11,661 bases of DNA, taken from assembly GCA_016186245.1 (NCBI GenBank), contig JACPLZ010000004.1, positions 1 to 11,661 of the forward strand, in the 5' to 3' direction. Each line of letters opens with the position of its first letter. Positions within the stretch are counted from its first letter, which is position 1. Shown here one piece after another: positions 5,443-11,661 of the stretch. The translations under genes were made by a program, and so were the position numbers. The DNA is from Candidatus Peregrinibacteria bacterium. GTDB taxonomy: Bacteria > Patescibacteriota > Gracilibacteria > UBA1369 > LOWO2-01-FULL-3. The notes below the pieces were generated by a model. That model did no database searches and had not been told where the DNA came from. It was given only the letters and a program-made list of their open reading frames with translations.

Positions 5443-6375
5443 TCAACCGATCCAAGCCAACACTATTATCCCTATCACTATCCGGTATACCCCAAACACC
5501 GCCAAGCTGTGATTTTTTAGGAATTTCATCAGTAGATAAACGCTCAGCAGACCGGCCAGGAAAGAGCTAATGAAACCAATAAATAAGATTGCTGTGCCAG
5601 CAGGGACGTTGCCGGCCATTTCAGTAACACCGACAATATTATCTGCGCTACCGACCACACTGATAGTGCTGCCAATATTACCTCCAACATCTCCGCTGAA
5701 ATTAACAACCGTATTGCTTGCCACATCGCCAATAGTTGCGAATGTCAAAACTCCCGCACCCGCTATTGCCGGAATCCCAAGCAGAAAAGAAAATCTCGCC
5801 GCTTTTTCCCTTTCCACCCCATGAAACAAACCGGCCACAATAGTCGACCCGGACCGCGATACTCCGGGAATAAGCGCTACAGCCTGCGCCAAACCGATGA
5901 TCAACGCACCGGCAAAACCAAGCTCCTTATATCTACCGCCGCGCTGCGCAATTCCACGCCGGTAAAAATATTCTCCAGCAAAAAACACAGCGCCGACAAT
6001 AATCATCATCCACGCCACAATGTTTATATTCCTAAAAACGGCATCTATTTGTTTGCCAAAAAATAGTCCAGCAAAAATCGCGGGCAGACTCGCCAAAATG
6101 ATAAAAACAATCAGCCGGCCATACTCGCTCGACACGCGAAATTTTCCTGTAAACAGGCGCAAAAATTCCAGCATAATCCCAAGAATATCTTTTCGGAAAT
6201 ACACGAAAATAGCCAGCAAAGTCCCCATATGCACCATCACATCAAAACTTTTCAAAGTCGTTGTATCAAGCCCCAACAATTTCTCGCCAATAATCAAATG
6301 TCCGCTGGACGAAACCGGCAGAAATTCGGTTATTCCCTGCAAAATTCCCAATACTAAACTGTCCAGAAAATCCAT
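5443..6375 (-). CDS. uppP: Undecaprenyl-diphosphate phosphatase (BacA family)
   Basis: This 310-aa integral membrane enzyme converts undecaprenyl diphosphate to undecaprenyl phosphate, recycling the lipid carrier for peptidoglycan and surface glycans and giving some bacitracin tolerance. Both family signatures are intact: GITEFLPVSSSGHL at 14-27 (Glu17, His26) and PGVSRSGST at 170-178 (Arg174), with several hydrophobic helices and the C-terminal FGVYRIVIG. It is longer than the usual 265-280 aa because of a polar, Gly/Asn/Ser-rich insertion at about 216-260, between the helix LLGIPAIAGAGVLTF and the helix ILFIGFISSFLAGLL. It is divergent from the SLH-protein gene with a 97-base intergenic region, and convergent with the toxin. 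GAG upstream of the ATG is too weak to count as a ribosome site. No clear promoter was found for it. Confidence 0.95.
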   Translation of the reverse strand: MDFLDSLVLGILQGITEFLPVSSSGHLIIGEKLLGLDTTTLKSFDVMVHMGTLLAIFVYFRKDILGIMLEFLRLFTGKFRVSSEYGRLIVFIILASLPAIFAGLFFGKQIDAVFRNINIVAWMMIIVGAVFFAGEYFYRRGIAQRGGRYKELGFAGALIIGLAQAVALIPGVSRSGSTIVAGLFHGVEREKAARFSFLLGIPAIAGAGVLTFATIGDVASNTVVNFSGDVGGNIGSTISVVGSADNIVGVTEMAGNVPAGTAILFIGFISSFLAGLLSVYLLMKFLKNHSLAVFGVYRIVIGIIVLAWIG

Positions 6376-6410
6376 GCCGCAACTCTACCCCAAAAATTTC
6401 CGCCCAGCCA

Positions 6411-6434
6411 CTTGTTTTTTCGGCAAAAAACAGG
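6411..6434 (+). repeat. Palindrome filling the promoter spacer, candidate operator
   Basis: TGTTTTTT (6413-6420) and AAAAAACA (6425-6432) are perfect inverted repeats around CGGC. Flanking C-G pairing (6411 with 6434) extends the symmetry over the -35 box and the whole spacer up to the -10 box. Because both flanking genes start here, a terminator role is unlikely and a repressor or activator site is more plausible. Confidence 0.4.
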
Positions 6435-6440
6435 TATAAT
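6412..6440 (+). promoter_or_regulatory. Promoter of the envelope-protein operon
   Basis: TTGTTT (6412-6417), a 17-base spacer and a perfect TATAAT (6435-6440) predict initiation near 6447. The roughly 26-base leader is A-rich (TAAATAAAAAATAAAAAC) with no Shine-Dalgarno sequence before the ATG at 6473. The first PKD/SLH gene and the paralogue 22 bases after it would share this promoter. Confidence 0.65.
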
Positions 6441-6472
6441 TCCTTCGTAAATAAAAAATAAAAACAAAAATC

Positions 6473-9295
6473 ATGGCTAATCCAGAATTTTCTGCGCAAT
6501 CCACCAACGCTAAAAAGGTGGTTTTAGGTATTGTTGTCCTACTGATTTTGGGAGCGGCGGCTTATTTTTTGGCAACCAGTGAATTTTTTAAAGGACAGCT
6601 TATAAGGCTAAGGCAGGAATATGATCAGGAGATGTTCAGAGTGCGGAAGTCGGTAACTGTAAGGAAAGATTGCGGGGATTTCTGTACTTGGCCGATAGAG
6701 GCTAAAAAAGAAACGAGTTTTAATGTAAGGGAGAATAGCGTATTTAGTGTTTTGCCAAAATCGGATGGCGCTCCAAGCGGTAAGCTCCGCATGCTGAAAG
6801 CGGATTTCGAAATACGAAAACAAGAATCTAACAATAACTATTGGCCGGTAGATAAATCAATTGCCGCTGGTACAACAATTGTTGAATGGTGCATTGGAAA
6901 ATATGCTACATCAAATGATGAAATCACTGAGAGTAATCAATGTTATGATTCATCTGGTTCATTTGAGACGGAGCAGTTTGCCGTCCAGACAGCTTACGAT
7001 CAATTAATTCAGGTAGAATACACAGTCAGTGATTCCGCCGGACGCAGCGACAGCGTAACAAAAACAATCACGATCCCGGCAACGGAACCGTACGTGAAAG
7101 CAACCTGCACAATACAACCTAGCCAATCGACAGATCAATACATCTTCACAGCCAGGCTGGCAACAGAAAATGACGAATCTTTTGAATACGATCCTAGTAA
7201 CTACAGTTGGTATTGGAAATTTGGCGATGGGCAGGTGTGGCAAGGAGGCGAATCAATATCACATACTTTTATTTCAGGGACATATAGTCCAACCGTTACG
7301 GTAACAGATGTCAATAACGTCAGAATTATCGGTCAGTGTGAAGAAATAACAGTAACTCCACAACCAGCAGAGCCACAACCCGGAGGACAACTACGGACAC
7401 GGCCATCCAGCGCCAGCGACAGTTTTGCCGCCAACACGCTCAAGGCGACAGGCACATTGGATGAAAATAGCCTTGGGGCGCCGAAAGAAATGGGAAATCT
7501 CACTAACATCAACTCAACAACTGAAAAAACAGAAAGAAATATTGTCCCGGAGGAAAGTCTCGCAATCGATGAGGCTGCATTGGCGGCTGAATTTCAACGC
7601 ATTAGAACAGAGGTACAACTCGCCATCGGCAACGAAGGGCTATTTATTGCCCCGGCCGGCTCCACTGTCTACTTTGAAGCTTACTGCCCCGATGCCGATA
7701 AGGCATTGCTGATACAGCTGATACAACCGATGGCATCAATACAAGTACAAGAACAAATACCAAACTTACCATCACAACCAGCCGCCACAAATTCTGGCGC
7801 TGGACTTATGATAAATCTTAAAAAAATTAACACATCCGGCGGCGTCCAACCGGAATGGGGCACCGGTAACAATGTACCGACAGGCACATATCTGCCATTG
7901 AGAGCCACTCTTGGCATAAAATCAAACCCATCAGTGTGCGGGGAGCCGGTAATTCCAACAGGAGAACACGTACCTCCAGTAACTCCCGAGCCAATCATTC
8001 CTGCCTGCAAACTTGACCCCGATACTATATATAACGGCGAACGCGTAATTTTCTCCGGACGCGATTCATCAGGTCCATACACGGATGCACGACTCGATTT
8101 TGGCGCTGGCACGATCCTTAATCTCAATGTTCCCGCTGCGGCGGCAAAACCTGCGGTAAACACAAGGACAAAAGCGCGTGCTTCCGGATCGGCAAACTTT
8201 CGCCTTCCAAAAGCTCCGATGGAATCAAGCCTGGGCCGCGAGCGGGAAATACCGCCGTCTGTCAAATTGGATGCTGCACTGGTGGATGAAGTCCAGAAAC
8301 TTCAGACTCATACATATGATCTTCAGGGCACATACACTGTAACTCTCACTCTTTCCGATGCCGAAAATCAGCCATACACTTGTTCAGAAACCGTTGAAGT
8401 TGTCGATCCACCTGTAGTGCCTGCAGTAACACAATGTTCCGACAGCATCGACAACGATGACGATGGTTTCGTTGATTTCGTCATGGCCGCCACCGCAAAT
8501 GATGTAGTGGGTGATCCGGGTTGTGATGACTACAGGGACAACGATGAAACAAATGCCGATGAACCGGTCGTTGTAGACCCTGTTCCGCCAAGTCTCCCAT
8601 TCTGTCTCGCCTACACCACGCCTCAAAAATACAGCGATGTTTCTACAAAAGATCATGCCTACGATGTAATTAAAGAAGAGTCCAGCACCGCCTATAACGG
8701 CGATTACGCGGATTTTGTTGGCGAGGCTATTTTCCACGGCTATCCCGATGATGACAAAAACAAACGTGTATTCAGGCCGGATCAGGCCATCTTGAGATCC
8801 GAGGCAGCCAAAATAATCATGCATGCAACATGCTATGCTGATGCGCTGCTAAAATACGACCTCCTCGATGATTCCGAAGTAGGATTTGATGATGTGGAAG
8901 ACCACTGGGCTAATCAGATTATAAACATCATGGCCAACGCCGGAATTTTCGATAAGAAAAAAGAAAATAATGAACCGGACAGCCACACCACCCGCGCCGA
9001 ATTTATAAAGATGCTCACGGAAGTCCACCTTCAGACAATCGGTGAGGAACTTAATGCTTTCAGGGAAAACGATCATCCGTTTGTCGACGTGGCGGCCGAT
9101 GACTGGTTTGCGCCCTACGTACAGACCGCGGTGGATTTTGGCATTGCGATTGAAAGCGAAGATTTCAAATTCAGGCCAAACCGCATAGTCACAAGAGAAG
9201 ATGCGGCTGTATGGATTTACAATTATTTCCAGGCTGTCGCCGATGCTACATTCAAGGAAAAACGCCAGGGGGAAATAAATACAGATGAAGAATAA
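6473..9295 (+). CDS. Membrane-anchored surface protein with PKD-like domains and three SLH domains
   Basis: The 940-aa protein has a short cytosolic N-terminus and one hydrophobic helix (about 15-34, VVLGIVVLLILGAAAYFL) acting as signal anchor. A module with DCGDFCTWPIE follows at 66-76. A PKD-type domain lies at about 208-295 (YSWYWKFGDG at 244-253, GTYSPTVTVTD at 269-279), with a Pro/Gln linker near 294-310. Another beta domain is at about 385-490, and a second PKD-like domain at 511-645 (RLDFGAG, then GTYTVTLTLSD) is split by an insert of about 55 residues. A Ca-binding-type segment is at 655-692 (CSDSIDNDDDGFVDF, GDPGCDD). Three SLH domains lie at about 720-787, 805-850 (HTTRAEF) and 869-919. 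SLH domains bind secondary cell-wall polymers, so the protein probably tethers membrane to wall or carries the surface layer. It has 14 cysteines, likely disulfide-bonded outside the cell. The adjacent downstream gene is a paralogue. Confidence 0.88.
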   Translation: MANPEFSAQSTNAKKVVLGIVVLLILGAAAYFLATSEFFKGQLIRLRQEYDQEMFRVRKSVTVRKDCGDFCTWPIEAKKETSFNVRENSVFSVLPKSDGAPSGKLRMLKADFEIRKQESNNNYWPVDKSIAAGTTIVEWCIGKYATSNDEITESNQCYDSSGSFETEQFAVQTAYDQLIQVEYTVSDSAGRSDSVTKTITIPATEPYVKATCTIQPSQSTDQYIFTARLATENDESFEYDPSNYSWYWKFGDGQVWQGGESISHTFISGTYSPTVTVTDVNNVRIIGQCEEITVTPQPAEPQPGGQLRTRPSSASDSFAANTLKATGTLDENSLGAPKEMGNLTNINSTTEKTERNIVPEESLAIDEAALAAEFQRIRTEVQLAIGNEGLFIAPAGSTVYFEAYCPDADKALLIQLIQPMASIQVQEQIPNLPSQPAATNSGAGLMINLKKINTSGGVQPEWGTGNNVPTGTYLPLRATLGIKSNPSVCGEPVIPTGEHVPPVTPEPIIPACKLDPDTIYNGERVIFSGRDSSGPYTDARLDFGAGTILNLNVPAAAAKPAVNTRTKARASGSANFRLPKAPMESSLGREREIPPSVKLDAALVDEVQKLQTHTYDLQGTYTVTLTLSDAENQPYTCSETVEVVDPPVVPAVTQCSDSIDNDDDGFVDFVMAATANDVVGDPGCDDYRDNDETNADEPVVVDPVPPSLPFCLAYTTPQKYSDVSTKDHAYDVIKEESSTAYNGDYADFVGEAIFHGYPDDDKNKRVFRPDQAILRSEAAKIIMHATCYADALLKYDLLDDSEVGFDDVEDHWANQIINIMANAGIFDKKKENNEPDSHTTRAEFIKMLTEVHLQTIGEELNAFRENDHPFVDVAADDWFAPYVQTAVDFGIAIESEDFKFRPNRIVTREDAAVWIYNYFQAVADATFKEKRQGEINTDEE

Positions 9296-9317
9296 ATAAA
9301 AATAAAAATAAAAAAAT
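9296..9317 (+). other. A-rich intergenic leader between the two paralogues
   Basis: The 22 bases between the stop at 9295 and the next ATG consist of A with a few T (a repeated TAAAA pattern), with no Shine-Dalgarno and no terminator. A very similar A-rich run precedes the first paralogue (about 6449-6471). Such tracts can recruit ribosomes through protein S1-type contacts; that role is inferred. Confidence 0.4.
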
Positions 9318-11661
9318 ATGGAAAATCCTGGAACGCCTCAGCCGGAAAATGGCGATGGCGGAAACAAATCGAAAAAAATAGTTATTGGAATAATCATTTT
9401 GCTGATTCTTGGAGCGGCGGGATATTTTTTATCGCAGAGCGGGTTTTTTAAGGGTGCACTGGTAAGGGTTAAATTCAAAGTATCAGACTACATCAAAGCC
9501 AGAACTGATTGCGGCGAATTTTGTGCCTGGCCGATAGAGACAAATAGAGAATCGAGCTTTGATGTGCTGCGACCGGTTAATTTTATTGCAAAACCTGAAG
9601 ATGGGACAGTGCGCGTGCTGGAGGCTGATTTCAAGTTGTCGGGAGATAGTGCCGATGATGGTGTGTATATCGTAGAAGATGATTCTACGGCAATTGGCAC
9701 AGAAATTTCAGAAATCTGCGTCAATATAGCTTCTTCATCATTTCCATCATGCGTTGCCCCCGATACAACAATTAATATCGAAAAAAGAACAATAACAGAT
9801 GAGAGCACGGGAACGACTATCTCTGGGTATAATTATTTTTACAATGTTAAGTACAGTGATAGGGTAATACCCTCATACGTACATAAAATCGATGCAATTT
9901 TTACTTATACAATCAAGGATAAAGACGGACGCACTGATTCCATAAGCAGGCAGCTATTTGCTGCCAGCCCAACTCCGGCGGAAGGTCCCGTTAGTCGTCC
10001 AACGGCGACGGCGCCTGCACGACCGGAAGTCCGCCCAACTCCTGCAGAAGGTACAGTCGGTCGCCCGACAGCGCCGGCACGACCGGTCCGCCCAGCGCCG
10101 GGTGGAGAAGCTCCCGCAGGCAGAGGTTCATCAGCGCCGGAAGGCCCGGTCAACCCAACTCCGGCAGAAGATCCCGCTACAGAACCATCCCGTCCGATCC
10201 GTACGATTCCGGAAGATCCGCCTGTTGTACGACCAGCCGATAATACCACTACTCCACAATCCGGCTTGGCAGCACGACCGGAAGCAGAAATCATTCCTCC
10301 ATTCTCCACTGAAATCACGTCAACTACCACCGATACCGCCACCCCGCAACCCACTGTTGTAAGGCCGGTAAGACCGGCAGGCCCGGTTAATAATGCAACT
10401 GCCACCACTGCAGATCCGGCCACGCCGGCCCCGCCAGTCAAACCGGAAGCAGAAACCATTTCTCCATCCACTAATTATCTTAAAGCGGACTTTACCTGCG
10501 AATATAAATACCTTTACACGCCAATTGTTACAGGCCAGGAAACTTCCGACTCAATTACAATTCCAGGGATTGGACGCCTCACTGCGGATGATGAATTTGA
10601 TCTGCCGTCACTTCCCGATTCTCTGCTCATTAAATTTAACGACCTGACCAAACCGGCTTATAACACAGGTGACAAGTGGTATTATCTGGAAATTGATCTG
10701 CTTGAAAAAGACGGCCCGCGCAAATATTACAAAGAGAAAGTTGATGCCTCTCCATTAAGGATTTATAACAGAGATTTGGATGATGGCATAGTGTTAGGAA
10801 CTTTAATTGGCAATCAGAACAATAAAATCACATATTCCGCCATCAATGCCAATGGAGGCAAAGGTGTAAAGAGCAAAAATTTCTCCACATGCACGAAGAA
10901 TGATGCATTGAATGAATCCAATGCTTTGGAAAGGGATGATATGACAAGAATACAAATCCCAAAGGCAACTGACTTTAAAAGTTTATTTCGTGATTTTTTC
11001 TACGGCACGTCCAGCTTGAAAAATGACGTTTTAGAAGCAGGGGGGATACCTTCCAGGCCAATGCCGGGAGGAGTAGCACTTCCTCCTCGTACGATTCCAG
11101 GAGGAATAACGGAAGAAAATGATAAAAAACAGACAATAGAAGAAAATTTGGGATACCGACAAGTAGAATTGTCATTGGTAGATTCTTATGATCCAATAAC
11201 GGCCGATTCCGGCGCTACAGCCTACTTCCAGGCCGGATGCAGGGCGGTTAAAGGTGCTTTGCATGTTTTTGGCGGTTCTCCAAAAAATGTTTTGCGTACT
11301 CCTAAGTATTCTCCAATGACAGCTTACCCCCTTGACGTATGGTTTGACATCAGTGGCACGGACAATTGCGGGTCAGAAACACCTCCGGAACTTTCCATTC
11401 AATATTGTGAATTGGAAGATAAAGAGATCAAGGTTGGAGAAACCGCAACATTTGAATATCAGATTGACGGTGTTTCACCGGATGCAACAGTAGAAATCAA
11501 TTTTGGTGACGCATCGGATCCGAATAATCCGCCGCAGTTGAAAATCAGCGCCAAGAAATCTGCCCCTGCGGCCCAGAAAATAGAACACACTTACACCGAG
11601 GCCGGAGAATATACCGTCCAGATAAAAGTTGGCGACAAATTATGCGATCAAAAAATAATTG
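9318..11661 (+). CDS. Paralogous membrane-anchored surface protein with proline-rich stalk and PKD-like domain (3' end outside window)
   Basis: The frame is open for 781 codons from ATG 9318 to the window edge. It parallels the preceding protein: a hydrophobic anchor at about 20-38 (KKIVIGIIILLILGAAGYFL), then TDCGEFCAWPIE at 63-74 and a first beta domain to about 212. Residues 216-386 form a stalk rich in Pro, Ala, Thr, Glu and Arg. A domain with C394 and C525 follows, then a Gly/Pro-rich linker (574-597) and a domain with C641 and C684. The last is a PKD-like domain at 693-781 (EINFGDASD at 726-734, EHTYTEAGEYTVQIKVGD at 756-773). All ten visible cysteines match in order those of the upstream paralogue. 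SLH domains may follow beyond the edge but are not seen. The 22-base gap and lack of a terminator suggest one operon with the upstream gene. Function is inferred to be structural, on the cell surface. Confidence 0.88.
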   Translation, partial: MENPGTPQPENGDGGNKSKKIVIGIIILLILGAAGYFLSQSGFFKGALVRVKFKVSDYIKARTDCGEFCAWPIETNRESSFDVLRPVNFIAKPEDGTVRVLEADFKLSGDSADDGVYIVEDDSTAIGTEISEICVNIASSSFPSCVAPDTTINIEKRTITDESTGTTISGYNYFYNVKYSDRVIPSYVHKIDAIFTYTIKDKDGRTDSISRQLFAASPTPAEGPVSRPTATAPARPEVRPTPAEGTVGRPTAPARPVRPAPGGEAPAGRGSSAPEGPVNPTPAEDPATEPSRPIRTIPEDPPVVRPADNTTTPQSGLAARPEAEIIPPFSTEITSTTTDTATPQPTVVRPVRPAGPVNNATATTADPATPAPPVKPEAETISPSTNYLKADFTCEYKYLYTPIVTGQETSDSITIPGIGRLTADDEFDLPSLPDSLLIKFNDLTKPAYNTGDKWYYLEIDLLEKDGPRKYYKEKVDASPLRIYNRDLDDGIVLGTLIGNQNNKITYSAINANGGKGVKSKNFSTCTKNDALNESNALERDDMTRIQIPKATDFKSLFRDFFYGTSSLKNDVLEAGGIPSRPMPGGVALPPRTIPGGITEENDKKQTIEENLGYRQVELSLVDSYDPITADSGATAYFQAGCRAVKGALHVFGGSPKNVLRTPKYSPMTAYPLDVWFDISGTDNCGSETPPELSIQYCELEDKEIKVGETATFEYQIDGVSPDATVEINFGDASDPNNPPQLKISAKKSAPAAQKIEHTYTEAGEYTVQIKVGDKLCDQKII
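9969..10091 (+). repeat. Direct coding repeat in the proline-rich stalk
   Basis: Two imperfect tandem units lie at 9969-10034 (22 codons, beginning PTPAEGPVSRPTA) and 10035-10091 (19 codons, beginning PTPAEGTVGRPTA). A decayed third start (PTPAEDPATEP) follows near 10155. Lower-grade PxRP and TPQP motifs continue to about 10470. The units encode extended, disordered stalk and are the sort of tract that varies in length between strains. Confidence 0.6.

Noticed and set aside
5428..5445. Possible use of the UGA-as-glycine code found in some Gracilibacteria
   Set aside because: TGA ends the toxin and uppP at the places where their families end, and no conserved domain is interrupted by TGA, so the standard code fits.
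7681..8265. 194-aa minus-strand open frame inside the SLH gene
   Set aside because: It is fully antisense to a coherent multi-domain protein and has no family features of its own.
8384..8824. 146-aa minus-strand open frame opposite the Ca-binding and SLH1 region
   Set aside because: The Ile/Val-rich composition comes from antisense Asp/Asn codons; it is not a membrane protein gene.
9969..10470. Possible CRISPR-like array from repeated GC-rich units
   Set aside because: The repeats are in frame, imperfect, adjacent without unique spacers of constant size, and encode a proline-rich stalk.
9905..10471. 188-aa minus-strand open frame rich in Gly, Val, Ala and Ser
   Set aside because: It is antisense to the proline-rich stalk of a 781-codon open frame; Pro/Ala/Arg codons read backwards give Gly/Ala/Val/Ser, so the composition is explained by the shadow.

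Overview
The window looks like bacterial chromosome from an uncultivated, Gram-positive-like or Candidate Phyla Radiation (Patescibacteria, perhaps Peregrinibacteria-like) lineage. This is an inference from three things. There are two large membrane-anchored envelope proteins with PKD and S-layer-homology (SLH) domains. Two relatives of the mainly archaeal purine enzyme PurP are present. Almost no start codon has a Shine-Dalgarno sequence, while sigma70-like -35/-10 boxes are easy to find. TGA acts as a normal stop in two genes, so the standard bacterial code fits.

Left part (1-2270): the last 19 codons of a plus-strand gene converge on a minus-strand pair. The pair is a sugar-nucleotidyltransferase/left-handed beta-helix protein (GlmU-like) followed, with a short overlap, by a family 2 glycosyltransferase. 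Both fit cell-surface glycan synthesis. Positions 2271-2390 hold a long imperfect hairpin and an intrinsic terminator that end the upstream purP transcript.

Centre-left (2391-4756, minus strand): a full-length but divergent PurP paralogue lies downstream of a canonical PurP whose N-terminal domain has been removed by an internal, frame-breaking deletion. The first 15 codons of the lost N-terminus survive just upstream, behind a good promoter. Further upstream is a small unrecognised 67-residue ORF with its own promoter.

Centre (4790-5430, plus strand): a compact type II toxin-antitoxin pair (Phd/YefM-like antitoxin, PIN-domain VapC-like toxin) has overlapping genes, a promoter placed so that the mRNA would be leaderless, and GTAC-rich inverted repeats that could be the operator. 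It converges, with only 12 bases between stop codons, on uppP (undecaprenyl-diphosphate phosphatase, minus strand).

Right part (6411-11661, plus strand): a promoter whose spacer is part of a near-perfect palindrome drives two tandem paralogous envelope proteins. The first (940 aa) has an N-terminal membrane anchor, PKD-like domains, a Ca-binding-type segment and three C-terminal SLH domains. The second (at least 781 aa, running off the window) has the same anchor, a long Pro/Ala/Thr/Glu-rich stalk and the same domain order. All ten cysteines visible in the second protein match, in order, the first ten of the first protein, which suggests a duplicated, disulfide-stabilised surface module. UppP, the glycosyltransferase and the nucleotidyltransferase give the region a cell-envelope theme; the purP genes and the toxin-antitoxin pair do not obviously belong to it.
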